A program made the position numbers and the translations under genes. Source: an uncultured Arenicella sp. (GTDB lineage: Bacteria > Pseudomonadota > Gammaproteobacteria > Arenicellales > Arenicellaceae). Taken from it: 64,000 nt of DNA. The notes beneath the pieces are model-generated. The model ran no database searches and was not told the origin of the DNA. It saw nothing but the letters and a program-made list of their open reading frames with translations. Where the stretch lies: assembly GCA_938048185.1 (NCBI GenBank), contig CALIVT010000029.1:1-64000 (forward strand). Reading direction: 5' to 3'. Positions 39,035 to 48,395 of the stretch are shown here, in pieces (the stretch's first letter is position 1; the number at the start of each line of letters is the position of its first letter).

Positions 39035-39614
39035 GTTAGGCACCTGCTATAAGCTTTAGGTTAATCTCTAAAAGTAAGTCTTGCTGAGTCAGTAATTAAC
39101 GGCCTCAGCCACGTGCTAAACCTGCATTGTTGAGCGTGAGCCGTCGACTTACCGTTAAAGCGAGTACCGCCTTTGACAATACTTGGGTCGCTTGGGACAT
39201 GAAGTGAGTTGTTGTGTGACAATAACTCAGTAAGGGTTAGGGTCATGCTTTTGCGCTGTGTTTTGGCACAAAACTTATTTCTAAACTATTTGTGAGCTTT
39301 TTGTGAGCGAACGACTTGCCAGCTCTAAGCCCAAAAAAACTTGATTTAGTCGCCTCACTGTTGCTTTTGTTAAGCCTGATATCACAGCGCATCTGGTGTG
39401 CGTGTATTAATCGATTTGAGACGTGTTATCTAAACTAACTCCAACCCTATGATTTACATAGCCTTTGTAGCAAACCTTAGACAGAACTGCAAGTCGCCGT
39501 TGAATTAATTGTCAACGCCTAATCTCGATGAGGTAAATCCTTGTTTGAATTAGACAAAATTTTAAATTTTTGGCTTAGACCTTGGCCTCAAGTTGTTGTA
39601 TCATCGCGCCCCAA
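39035..39614. other. Gene-free interval upstream of EF-G2
   Basis: No credible coding sequence. Visible elements are a palindrome GTTTTG-GCA-CAAAAC (39260-39274), a direct repeat TTTGTGAGC at 39289 and 39300 (11 bp apart, one helical turn) and a possible promoter TTAGAC-N18-TATCAT ending at about 39605. The palindrome and the direct repeat look like protein-binding sites, owner unknown. Confidence 0.4.
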
Positions 39615-39657
39615 ACGGTGCTAGGCCATCTAGGTTTCTAGCACCGTCGTTTTTTTT
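39615..39657 (+). terminator. Attenuator-like terminator in the EF-G2 leader
   Basis: ACGGTGCTAG (39615-39624) pairs perfectly with CTAGCACCGT (39638-39647) and is followed by CG and eight T. It lies 97 bp before the EF-G2 ATG and just after a plausible promoter, with no gene to terminate upstream on this strand since comM at 38098. Confidence 0.75.
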
Positions 39658-39678
39658 AAAACTTTAAAACACTCTTTT

Positions 39679-39697
39679 TTAGCGTTTAAAACGCTAA
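39679..39697. promoter_or_regulatory. Perfect 19-bp palindrome upstream of EF-G2
   Basis: TTAGCGTTT-A-AAACGCTAA, nine-base arms around one base, 57 bp before the ATG and after the attenuator hairpin. It could be an operator or, in RNA, a stem that competes for the leader; no T-tract follows. Confidence 0.5.
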
Positions 39698-39753
39698 GAA
39701 TATGACTATTAGACAATCGGGAAGCGAGCGGCTTTCCTCCTTGAGAGATCATC

Positions 39754-41847
39754 ATGGCTGACCTATCGAAATATAGAAATATTGGTATCTTCGCGCACGT
39801 AGACGCGGGGAAGACAACTACCACCGAGCGTATCTTGAGCCTAACTGGCAAGATCCATAAAATCGGTGAAGTGCACGATGGTGAGGCCACTACTGACTTC
39901 ATGGAGCAAGAGCAAGAGCGTGGTATTACCATTCAGTCTGCAGCAACAAGCTGTGAATGGGCGGGCCACCGCATGAATATTATTGACACTCCGGGCCACG
40001 TAGACTTCACTGTGGAAGTATATCGCTCGCTTAAAGTGCTTGATGGTGGCGTTGGTGTTTTCTGTGGTTCTGGTGGTGTTGAACCGCAATCAGAGACAAA
40101 TTGGCGTTACGCGAACGAATCTGAAGTTGCGCGCGTCATTTTCGTGAACAAATTAGATCGTATGGGCGCTGATTTCTATCGCGTAGTTGACCAAGTTAAG
40201 AACGTATTGGCGGCTAACCCGCTGGTCATGGTTTTGCCCATTGGCATCGAAGACGAATTCTGTGGCGTCGTTGACTTGCTTGAACGTAAATCTTACATCT
40301 GGGACGACTCAGGCGACCCGACTAAGTTCGAAGTAGGTGACGTGCCAGCCGACATGGCTGACAAAGTTGAAGAGTATCGCGAGATGCTGATTGAAACAGC
40401 GCTTGATCAAGATGACGAAGCAATGGAAGCGTATTTAGAGGGTCAAGAGCCTTCAATGGATACAATTAAAGCGTGTATTCGCAAGGGCACGAATGAGTTG
40501 GCGTTCTTCCCAACTTATTGCGGTTCGGCGTTCAAGAACAAAGGCGTTCAAAACGTATTGAATGCGGTTGTGGATTATTTGCCAAGCCCAACTGAAGTGC
40601 CTGCTCAACCAATCGTTGATGAAGAAGGTAACGAAACAGGCCGGTTGGCGACGGTTAGCGCAGACGAAACGTTCAAAGCTTTGGCATTCAAAATTATGGA
40701 TGACCGCTTTGGTGCGTTGACGTTCGTACGTATCTACTCGGGCACGCTGAACAAAGGCGACACTATTTTGAACTCGTTCACAGGTAAAACTGAGCGTGTT
40801 GGACGTATGGTGGAAATGCATGCCGACGATCGTATCGAATTAAGCACTGCGCAAGCGGGCGATATTATCGCAATTGTTGGCATGAAAAATGTTCAAACCG
40901 GCCACACTTTGTGCGACCCCAAAGACGTGATTACGCTAGAGCCAATGGTTTTCCCAGACCCAGTAATCTCAATGGCGGTGTTCCCGAAAGATAAAGCCGC
41001 GACTGAAAAAATGGGCATCGCGCTCGGTAAGATGGTTGCTGAAGACCCTTCTTTTATCGTTGAGACTGATCAAGAGTCAGGTGAGACAATTTTGAAAGGC
41101 ATGGGTGAGCTTCACTTGGACATTAAAGTCGACATTATGAAACGTACGCATGGCGTCGATTGTACGGTTGGTGCCCCTCAGGTTGCCTATCGTGAGTCAA
41201 TTACCCAGCAGGTCGAAGACAGCTATACCCACAAGAAACAGTCTGGTGGTTCAGGTCAATACGGTAAAATCGATTATATGATTGAACCAAATGAGCCCGG
41301 CGAAGGTTTTACGTTTGAGTCTAAGGTTACCGGCGGTAACGTACCCCGTGAATTCTGGCCTGCGATTGAAAAAGGTTTTGCTTTGTCAATGGACAAAGGC
41401 GTGCTTGCGGGATTCCCAACAGAAGATGTTAAAGTCACGCTATTAGACGGTGGTTTTCACGCGGTGGATTCATCAGCGGTAGCGTTTGAAATTGCGGCAA
41501 AAGGTGCGTATCGCCAAACGTTGCCAAAAGCGGGCGCTCAAATCATTGAGCCAATTATGAAAGTTGACGTGTTCTCTCCGGAGGACAACGTCGGCGACGT
41601 AATTGGTGACTTGAATCGCCGCCGTGGCATGATCAAATCTCAAGATTTAACCCCGACGGGTGTTCGCATCAAAGCCAGTGTGCCACTCGCTGAAATGTTT
41701 GGCTATATCGGTGATTTGCGCACAATGACATCAGGTCGTGGTCAATTCTCTATGGAATTTGAAAACTACTTACCGTGTCCTCGTAACGTTGCAGAAGACG
41801 TTATCACTGCACAAAAAGAGAAAGACGCGGCGAAAGCTAAATCGTAA
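39754..41847 (+). CDS. Elongation factor G, type II paralogue
   Basis: A 697-residue translational GTPase. The G domain has [15 protein letters not shown] (P-loop), [10 protein letters not shown] (switch I), DTPGHVDF (G3) and [10 protein letters not shown] (G4); domains II-V follow ([63 protein letters not shown]). It is not in a rpsL-rpsG-fusA-tuf operon, and switch-region wording ([25 protein letters not shown]) is that of the second EF-G found in Pseudomonas, Vibrio and Shewanella rather than the main fusA product. Such paralogues can be specialised for translocation or ribosome recycling. Expression seems to pass an attenuator. Paralogue status is inferred from context and wording; the main copy would lie elsewhere. 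Confidence 0.9.
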   Translation: MADLSKYRNIGIFAHVDAGKTTTTERILSLTGKIHKIGEVHDGEATTDFMEQEQERGITIQSAATSCEWAGHRMNIIDTPGHVDFTVEVYRSLKVLDGGVGVFCGSGGVEPQSETNWRYANESEVARVIFVNKLDRMGADFYRVVDQVKNVLAANPLVMVLPIGIEDEFCGVVDLLERKSYIWDDSGDPTKFEVGDVPADMADKVEEYREMLIETALDQDDEAMEAYLEGQEPSMDTIKACIRKGTNELAFFPTYCGSAFKNKGVQNVLNAVVDYLPSPTEVPAQPIVDEEGNETGRLATVSADETFKALAFKIMDDRFGALTFVRIYSGTLNKGDTILNSFTGKTERVGRMVEMHADDRIELSTAQAGDIIAIVGMKNVQTGHTLCDPKDVITLEPMVFPDPVISMAVFPKDKAATEKMGIALGKMVAEDPSFIVETDQESGETILKGMGELHLDIKVDIMKRTHGVDCTVGAPQVAYRESITQQVEDSYTHKKQSGGSGQYGKIDYMIEPNEPGEGFTFESKVTGGNVPREFWPAIEKGFALSMDKGVLAGFPTEDVKVTLLDGGFHAVDSSAVAFEIAAKGAYRQTLPKAGAQIIEPIMKVDVFSPEDNVGDVIGDLNRRRGMIKSQDLTPTGVRIKASVPLAEMFGYIGDLRTMTSGRGQFSMEFENYLPCPRNVAEDVITAQKEKDAAKAKS

Positions 41848-41870
41848 GCTTGGTTTAGTCGCTCTCGAAA

Positions 41871-41904
41871 AGCCTCGTCGCGTAAGCGGTGGGGCTTTTT
41901 TTTT
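41871..41904 (+). terminator. Intrinsic terminator after EF-G2
   Basis: AGCCTCGTCGC-GTAA-GCGGTGGGGCT pairs with several G-U positions, followed by nine T. Confidence 0.8.
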
Positions 41905-41932
41905 GCCGCTTAGTTGATTTACTATTCAGTTT

Positions 41933-42397
41933 ATGAATTCTATTAAAGTCAGATTGGCTATTAGCAGTAGCCTTTTGTTATACGGTTGCGGCGACAGTTC
42001 AGATTCGGAACCGAAATTTGAAGACCCACCCGCGCATGTGCAAGACCTCGGACCGAGGGTTAGTCAACCATTAGGCAGTGGTGAAGAGCCCTTAGCCGAA
42101 AAAAAGCCTTTAGCCGAGAAAAAGCCCTTAGCTGATAGCACGCCTTTAACAACTGCCGAAGAACCGGTCGACAAACCTGCTACTCAAGCCTTAAACAACA
42201 AACTGCTGGGGACGCTTCTCGATATCAGTCGAGAGCAGTCTGTTTCAGAAGAAAACTCGAATAAGCGTGCTTTAGAGCAGTTATCTGAAGCGGATCGCCA
42301 AGCTCTTATCGATATGACAATCGAATCGTCCTCTAAAAAAGTCGCTGACGATGCTAGTGACCTTTTGGAAAGCTTAGAGCCCTCGGCTGAACAGTAG
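41933..42397 (+). CDS. Putative lipoprotein with PLAEKK repeats
   Basis: A 154-residue protein starting with a short signal sequence and a lipobox-like LLYGC at residue 19, followed by an acidic, flexible region. Residues 51-72 hold PLAEKK-PLAEKK-PLADST-PL, an almost perfect six-residue repeat. The C-terminal half is charged and helical (SEADRQALIDMTIESSSKK). I recognise no family. Lipidation is inferred from the motif; Tyr at -2 is somewhat unusual. It sits between EF-G2 and the toxin-antitoxin pair with no evident operon partner. Confidence 0.6.
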   Translation: MNSIKVRLAISSSLLLYGCGDSSDSEPKFEDPPAHVQDLGPRVSQPLGSGEEPLAEKKPLAEKKPLADSTPLTTAEEPVDKPATQALNNKLLGTLLDISREQSVSEENSNKRALEQLSEADRQALIDMTIESSSKKVADDASDLLESLEPSAEQ

Positions 42398-42445
42398 TGG
42401 CTCTCTCAACCGCTTTTTTTTGCGCATATGCATTATTTTTTGTTG

Positions 42446-42458
42446 ATTTGATGCAAAT
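42446..42458. promoter_or_regulatory. Candidate operator of the toxin-antitoxin unit
   Basis: ATTTG-ATG-CAAAT is a perfect interrupted palindrome 49 bp before the antitoxin start; an eight-base palindrome GCATATGC lies at 42424-42431. Antitoxins of this class normally repress their own operon through such sites. Confidence 0.45.
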
Positions 42459-42506
42459 GCAGCTTTATGATGGATTTTATCAAGTGCCAACTATCGCGAG
42501 GCTTTT

Positions 42507-42881
42507 ATGTCCATTAGTGAACAAATTACCCCTGATTTAGACGCAAACTTAGTGCTGTTAAAAGCGTTTAATAATGCGTGCTCAGAGTTATCAATCTCAC
42601 GCGAGCAAGCGGGTAAGGTTTTGGGCGTCGACAAAGCGACGTTGAGCCGGAATAAGAACAAAGGCTTCGATCCAAACTCTAAGACCGGGGAATTATGCCT
42701 GCACTTTGTTCGAATTTATCGGTCCTTATTTGCGATCGCTGGTGGAGATAAGAATTTTATGCGGCATTGGCTCTCTTCCACGAATACGGCATTGGGGGAC
42801 TCGCCATTGAATCTGATATTTACCATTGTTGGTCTAATTCGTGTTAACGAGTATTTAGATGCGATGCGCGGCAAGGTTTAA
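42507..42881 (+). CDS. Xre/MbcA/ParS-type antitoxin
   Basis: A 124-residue protein. An N-terminal helix-turn-helix (ISREQAGKVLGVDKATLSRN) is followed by the toxin-binding domain with the family wording IYRSLFAIAGGD and HWLSSTNTALGDSPLNLI. It ends in RVNEYLDAMRGKV. It would bind and neutralise the RES-domain toxin encoded next and repress the operon. GCGAGGC precedes the ATG. The antitoxin-first order and close linkage are characteristic. Confidence 0.92.
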   Translation: MSISEQITPDLDANLVLLKAFNNACSELSISREQAGKVLGVDKATLSRNKNKGFDPNSKTGELCLHFVRIYRSLFAIAGGDKNFMRHWLSSTNTALGDSPLNLIFTIVGLIRVNEYLDAMRGKV

Positions 42882-42952
42882 CTCAATCAAAGTTAGAAAA
42901 ATACGCGCTGAATGTTAATGATCAATATCGAGCACGGTCATTAGAATCGGAA

Positions 42953-43741
42953 ATGTTAAGTACTGCTCTATTTAACAACGATACGGCGCTGAGTTCTTAT
43001 TTATCGACAGTTTGGAGAGTCGTTGAGTCTCAGGAAACCGTTGCGACTTTGAACATCGTTGATACGATGGAGGAGCATGAAATGCTTGAATCCTTGCTCG
43101 ATTCGGTAAAGCCGCGATATCGGGTAGGCACCGAAGGTCTCCACTATCTGATTAAAACGGCGTTTAGGTATCCGCCATTGAAATATGGTTCTCGCTTTGG
43201 AACCAGAGCCATGCCCAGCTATTTTTATGCAAGTGAGAACACGGCCACCGCGTTGGCCGAAACCGCATACTATCGATTTTTGTTTTTTAGTCATATAACC
43301 AGCCCCTATAATGCGCCGGTTGACTCAGAGCACACTGCCTTCAGCGTGTTGCTTCAATCCACGGCATGTTTAGACTTATGCTCTCCAGACTTCCACAGCG
43401 TACGCGGTTACGTCACGGACAAGGCCAACTACCGCTATTGTCAGTCGATTGGCGACTGGGCTATTAATCACCATAAGGTAGATTTAATCCGCTTCGAATC
43501 TGCGCGAGCTGTGACCAAGATTGATACAAAAACTTCTACAAAAGCCATGCAGGCCGTCAATGCAAACCTTGCGGTAGCAGACCCGAATGTGATCACTTCT
43601 AAAAAGCCGAGATCGCAAGAGTCTTGGCTGTGTCGTACCACCCCAGAGCGTGTAAGTTTCAGCAGTCGCAGTGCGGCTAGACCATTGATTTTCCCGATTG
43701 CGGGTTTTCTGGTCAATGGCGTGTTACCGATGTCGAATTGA
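42953..43741 (+). CDS. RES-domain toxin (NAD+-degrading)
   Basis: A 262-residue toxin. The RES domain starts near residue 20 (STVWRVVESQETVATLNIVD) and contains FRYPPLKYGSRFGTRAMPSY with the catalytic-site Arg, and FYASENTATALAETAYYRF with the conserved Tyr and Glu. The C-terminal part includes LIRFESAR and AVADPNVI-like strands. RES toxins deplete NAD+ by phosphorolysis or hydrolysis. The chosen ATG has only a weak ribosome binding site; the frame is open upstream to 42848 but without another ATG or GTG, and family members start close to this point. It follows the antitoxin gene by 71 bp. Confidence 0.9.
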   Translation: MLSTALFNNDTALSSYLSTVWRVVESQETVATLNIVDTMEEHEMLESLLDSVKPRYRVGTEGLHYLIKTAFRYPPLKYGSRFGTRAMPSYFYASENTATALAETAYYRFLFFSHITSPYNAPVDSEHTAFSVLLQSTACLDLCSPDFHSVRGYVTDKANYRYCQSIGDWAINHHKVDLIRFESARAVTKIDTKTSTKAMQAVNANLAVADPNVITSKKPRSQESWLCRTTPERVSFSSRSAARPLIFPIAGFLVNGVLPMSN

Positions 43742-43855
43742 CCGTGCATTAAGGCTCTGCGCGGTACCGGTTTACGGTGTTTTTTAGAAGATGACTAAAG
43801 TCTGCCTAAAATTTGTGCTAATGTGATCGGGTAAATCAAATTAGTGGGGGCTAAA

Positions 43856-46800
43856 ATGACGAACACACAGGTAATTGGAGAGACGTGCGAAGGAATTGCA
43901 AAAGGGGCTGATCACAGTATCCAGAAAAAAACGTTAAAGTCTTTTTATAGAGACTTAGTTATATGTGGGGTGGCTATTCTGGGTGCGTCTCCGGCGTCAG
44001 CCATGTTTTGTTCCACCGACGCGGATATCGCCATCCCTGATGGCACCGGTTCGGCAACGCCAGGTGCCCCAGCGTCCATATCTATTGTGGTACCGCCGAC
44101 CTTCGATGGCACAGTCACGGATCTAAATTTTGACCTGAATATCAACCATACTTGGGTTGGAGATTTAATCGTTACGCTGACCAGCCCTGATGGCACGCTG
44201 GTAACGCTTTTTGATCGGCCCGGTGTGCCGGCTAGCACGTTTGGTTGTGGTGGTAATAACCTAGCGGTTACTCTTGACGACGACGCCGCAACGCAAGTTG
44301 AAGCTCAGTGTGCGGGGGCCGATCCCACCATTAGTGGTACTCATCAACCTAACGGTTCACTATCAGATTTTAATGGCGATGTGTATGCCGGCACGTGGAC
44401 ACTGAGCGTGACTGATAATGCTGGTTTTGATACCGGTACTATTATTGCAGGCGGAAACTGTATTAACGCGTCTACCACACCGGTAACCATTAGCTCGTTC
44501 AAGACTGAGCATCGCGGTAAATCGTTAGTTGCACAATGGCAGACTTCGAGCGAAATCTTCAACATGGGGTTTCATTTGTGGGGCGAGGTCGATGGTGACT
44601 GGCAGCAACTCAATAAGCGATTAATTGGCAGTAACGCGTCCGACTCGTTGGTGCCTCAAGATTATAGATCGCGGGTTAGTTTATTGCGCATTGACGGTGA
44701 GGTGACGGCGGTGGGTGTTTCTGCTTTGTCGTCCTCAGGCCAGGAAGATTTTTATGGCCCGTTTGAGATAGGTGAAGAGTATGGTGAAGAGACTGTACCT
44801 CGCTATATTGACTGGGCTGAGCAGCGCTCTCGATACGACCAGGCAATGCAGAGGGCCGGGTACGTTAAAGTGAAACAGCGCTGGGTTAGGCAAACAGCTT
44901 CGCGTGAGCGCAAAACCTTGCGACAGCAACGCCGCTACCCGGACGTATTATTAGAAACCAAACACATTGGCGTGCACCGAATTACGTATGACGAACTATT
45001 TGAAAGTGGTATTAATTTACGTGGTATTGCGCTGCACAAACTCGCGTTAACACGCAATGGCCGAGGTGTGCCTAGATATATTCAAAATACAATCGATCGT
45101 GACGCTCGGCGCTTCGGGCCGGGCTCTGAGATTATATTTTTTGCTAATGGCATTGACGGCGATTCAGCTCGATATACGGATTTAGACCGTTATCGGCTAA
45201 CCCTTGATAGCGAAAAGGTATTCGTTGCGCCGGATTTTTCCAGTGGTTCTAACGTCCAGCGACTGGCTAGCGTGCCGAGTAGCAATACTCACCGACGGGC
45301 TCTGTATTTTGGCGAAAAGAATATTTACTCGTTCGGTTTGGAGGGCGATGGTTGGTATGACACGTCGATTCGAGCACTCGGAGCAACCGCGAGTAAAACG
45401 GTTCAACTGGACGTGAGCGGTGACGTGTTATTGGATCAGCCCGCGAGCCTCTCAGTGTCATTGCTCGGTGTTGCTAATTTTCCACAAGTTGATGCTGACG
45501 GCGATGGTCAGTTAGAAGCCAATCACCATTATCGAATTTATCTTAATCGCGCCGATAACCCCGAACCGGTGATCGAACAATATATTGTTGGGCGCCAGCA
45601 AGTCACTCTTAATGCGGCGTTGCTTGGTCAGCTCAAACACGGGCTAAACCAAGTGGAAATCGAGGTTATTCCCGATAACGGTTACAACGTGGACGTCGTA
45701 TATTTTATTGATGGTGACCTAACCGTTACGGTTCCGAATACAGCGCAGTCGAGCGCGCTGACATTTGAACCATCGGTGAGTGAGGCTGTCATCGCGATTG
45801 CCGACCCCACCGAGCGTATTGTCGCGGTCTACAGCTCTGACCAAGACTCCAATTTTTCTCGCCGCCCATTCTCGCGAGAGGGCGAACGACTGCTTACCGA
45901 GTCAACTGTAAACCCATCTTCTGAGGTACCGACAACGCTTAGCTTTATCAGCAACAACGGTTATCTAACCGTCGAGAGAATGTATCGTACAACTAAAGTC
46001 GATGCTGCCGAGCTAGACCTAAGTGAGATCGACTATGTGGTTATTAGCGATGCGTCTTTAATCGGCGCTGACTTAGCGCGCTTCGTACAGCGTCACACAG
46101 AGTTAGGTCGTCGCACTAAGATCGTTTCGGCGCAGTCAATTTATCAGCACTATGCCGACGGCGCGGCGGTGCCGCAGGCAATTGCAGACTATCTATTCGA
46201 ACAGTCCAAAACATCACCGTTTCAATATGTCTTACTTGTAGGGGGGCACACCTACAATTATCTTGGATACGGTGCTACGCCAGAACAGACGCCGATTAAT
46301 TTAATACCAACATTTTATCGAGGCACCGAAGGCTTGACCCAACAAATACCGACGGCGGTACCGTTTGTCGATTTCGATCTTGATGGTACGCCAGATCGTG
46401 CCATTGGTCGTTGGCCTGTGCGTGATCTTGAGCAATTGGCACAGTTGGTCGATAAAACTTTACAATGGCATGCCGACGACAGTCATCGCAATCAACAAAC
46501 CGCGTTGTTTATTGCCGACGCTAAAGAAGATCAAAATGATTTTAGCCAGACGTCTAGACGGTTGATGCCATTCTTAGGCTTGGACGTAAACCCGTGGTTA
46601 GATAAAAGAACGGTGTTTTTGGATGACGTGAATCAAGACGACAGTATCGTTGCCGCTGATAAGATTAAGGTTGCTCGCGACCTTATTGTGGATGCGGTTA
46701 ATCAGGGGCCAGCGTTAACCGTTTTCTCCGGGCACGCAGCGCCCGGCCTTTGGGGCAGGCAGGCGTTGGTTTATGGCGATGTCGCTGATCGGTTTGAAAA

Positions 46801-47176
46801 CAGTGCCAAGCCAAGTCTGATGGTGCCACTAGCGTGCTATACCACTTACTATGAAACGCCAAGCGTTAAGTCGTTATCGGAGATTCTACTGACCGATACT
46901 GATGCGGGCGCGGTTGCATTGACTGGAGCCGCGTTGCTGAGCGAAGCCGCTGACAATGAACACTTCGGAAAAGCTTTATTGCAGAAAATGACGGTCAATG
47001 GTTTGGATTTAGGCACCGCCGTGATGCACGTTAAGAAAGAAACGCATCGCTATAGTCCACGGCATCAGACGGTAGTTTATAACTGGGTAACGCTGGGAGA
47101 CCCTACGCTTAGCTTTGGTTTGCCCAATTTACAGCCTCCACCGATTCTGAGCGAGTCTAAGCGGGTGTCACAATAA
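43856..47176 (+). CDS. Secreted C25 (gingipain-type) cysteine protease with P-domain
   Basis: A 1106-residue exported protein. A long hydrophilic start precedes a signal-like hydrophobic stretch (about residues 34-50, LVICGVAILGASPASA). Next comes a proprotein-convertase P-domain (residues about 60-205; SIVVPPTFDGTVTDLNFDLN, HTWVGDLIVTLTSPDGT, GTWTLSVTDNAGFDTG), a fibronectin-like segment (TISSFKTEHRG, WQTSSEIFNMGFHLW), a beta-rich middle, and the C25 peptidase region from about 715. The catalytic dyad is His960 in FSGHAAPGLWG and Cys994 in PLACYTTYYE. I chose the ATG at 43856 (GGGGG seven bases before) rather than GTG 43844. No C-terminal sorting domain of the Bacteroidetes type is visible; the export route beyond the periplasm is unknown. 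Confidence 0.88.
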   Translation: MTNTQVIGETCEGIAKGADHSIQKKTLKSFYRDLVICGVAILGASPASAMFCSTDADIAIPDGTGSATPGAPASISIVVPPTFDGTVTDLNFDLNINHTWVGDLIVTLTSPDGTLVTLFDRPGVPASTFGCGGNNLAVTLDDDAATQVEAQCAGADPTISGTHQPNGSLSDFNGDVYAGTWTLSVTDNAGFDTGTIIAGGNCINASTTPVTISSFKTEHRGKSLVAQWQTSSEIFNMGFHLWGEVDGDWQQLNKRLIGSNASDSLVPQDYRSRVSLLRIDGEVTAVGVSALSSSGQEDFYGPFEIGEEYGEETVPRYIDWAEQRSRYDQAMQRAGYVKVKQRWVRQTASRERKTLRQQRRYPDVLLETKHIGVHRITYDELFESGINLRGIALHKLALTRNGRGVPRYIQNTIDRDARRFGPGSEIIFFANGIDGDSARYTDLDRYRLTLDSEKVFVAPDFSSGSNVQRLASVPSSNTHRRALYFGEKNIYSFGLEGDGWYDTSIRALGATASKTVQLDVSGDVLLDQPASLSVSLLGVANFPQVDADGDGQLEANHHYRIYLNRADNPEPVIEQYIVGRQQVTLNAALLGQLKHGLNQVEIEVIPDNGYNVDVVYFIDGDLTVTVPNTAQSSALTFEPSVSEAVIAIADPTERIVAVYSSDQDSNFSRRPFSREGERLLTESTVNPSSEVPTTLSFISNNGYLTVERMYRTTKVDAAELDLSEIDYVVISDASLIGADLARFVQRHTELGRRTKIVSAQSIYQHYADGAAVPQAIADYLFEQSKTSPFQYVLLVGGHTYNYLGYGATPEQTPINLIPTFYRGTEGLTQQIPTAVPFVDFDLDGTPDRAIGRWPVRDLEQLAQLVDKTLQWHADDSHRNQQTALFIADAKEDQNDFSQTSRRLMPFLGLDVNPWLDKRTVFLDDVNQDDSIVAADKIKVARDLIVDAVNQGPALTVFSGHAAPGLWGRQALVYGDVADRFENSAKPSLMVPLACYTTYYETPSVKSLSEILLTDTDAGAVALTGAALLSEAADNEHFGKALLQKMTVNGLDLGTAVMHVKKETHRYSPRHQTVVYNWVTLGDPTLSFGLPNLQPPPILSESKRVSQ

Positions 47177-47212
47177 GCGGCTATTCGATCAAGCACTAAT
47201 TCAACAATAGAG

Positions 47213-48124
47213 TTAGCTTTGAGAGGCTTTGCGCAACACCCACACGCCTGCAACCGTGAGGGCAATGCCAATGGCATGGTAGACCGTGAAGCGTTCGCTT
47301 ATTATCAAGACGGCAAAGCTGCTGGTGAATGCAGGTCCAATCAACGAAATGATTCCTGTGCGCTCGGCACCAATCCGAGCGACCGCAGAAGTAGTGAAAA
47401 AGCTGGGAATAACAGTACAAAAGACCGCGATCACCAATATCCATAGCAGCCCCGCGGTAGTGGTTTGAGGTGAAATTACCGAGCGAGTGGCCGCATAGTG
47501 AATGAAGATCCCGCCACTGGCCGCAAGTAGCGCGATGCACGTAAACACTCGGCTGCCAATTTCATTGATCAGTTTTTTACCGAACAATAAATAAAATGAA
47601 AAAGCAAAAGCGCTGGCCAGAATAAATAGGGCACCTTTAACGACATCGCTGCCGAACTCTCTGAGGTCATGCCCAAAAATAATGGCAACCCCAAGGTAGG
47701 TGATAAGCAGTGGTCCAACTATTTTCCAAGTGATTTTTTGGCCAAAGAAGGCAGCGCCAATTAACACCACAAACGTCGGGTAAACGTACAGAATCATACG
47801 ACCTAGTTGCGCGGTTACATATTGCAGGCCGAGTAAGTCTAGGTAGCTTGCGAGATAATAGCCGGCTAAGCCCACCACGCACGTCGACGCGACTAATTTG
47901 AGATTGAGGCTCGCGCGTTTTTCGGTGTCCCTGAGTAATATCAATAGCATGACTAAGTAGAACGGCGCAGAAAACAACATCCGAAACGCGATTAACGTCG
48001 TGCTGTCTATGCCCTCGGCATACACCAATTTTACAAAAATTGGGCGTACAGCGAACAAGGCTGCACTGCCAATAGCAAACAGAAAGCCCGCCGTAGTTAT
48101 TGAGATATCGAGCCGCTTACTCAT
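47213..48124 (-). CDS. EamA-family DMT-superfamily permease
   Basis: A 303-residue inner-membrane protein with about ten TM helices arranged as two EamA repeats (first from GFLFAIGSAALFAVRPIFVK, second from GALFILASAFAFSFYLLFGK; the end is TVYHAIGIALTVAGVWVLRK). Members export or import metabolites such as amino acids and nucleosides. It is convergent with the protease gene. Substrate unknown. Confidence 0.93.
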   Translation of the reverse strand: MSKRLDISITTAGFLFAIGSAALFAVRPIFVKLVYAEGIDSTTLIAFRMLFSAPFYLVMLLILLRDTEKRASLNLKLVASTCVVGLAGYYLASYLDLLGLQYVTAQLGRMILYVYPTFVVLIGAAFFGQKITWKIVGPLLITYLGVAIIFGHDLREFGSDVVKGALFILASAFAFSFYLLFGKKLINEIGSRVFTCIALLAASGGIFIHYAATRSVISPQTTTAGLLWILVIAVFCTVIPSFFTTSAVARIGAERTGIISLIGPAFTSSFAVLIISERFTVYHAIGIALTVAGVWVLRKASQS

Positions 48125-48395
48125 GGTTAATGGCGTTAGCCTCTGTGTTGGTCATGAGGCTAATTAAAACAGCCTGAAAGAGTTTGCCTAGTAAGGCGAT
48201 GATGCAGCAAAGCCTTAAACAAACCAAGCCGTTTTTTTGCTGATAATTTGGGCCGTTTCGGCTATTACGCCTACCGAAAAAGGGTAAAAAATAGTATTAT
48301 TTCGCCACCTTTTTTGCAGTATTGAATAAGTAGCCGTGCGACGACACGCGCTAGCTCTTTTATTCACAACTTTTAATCCTATTGGTAAAGACATA

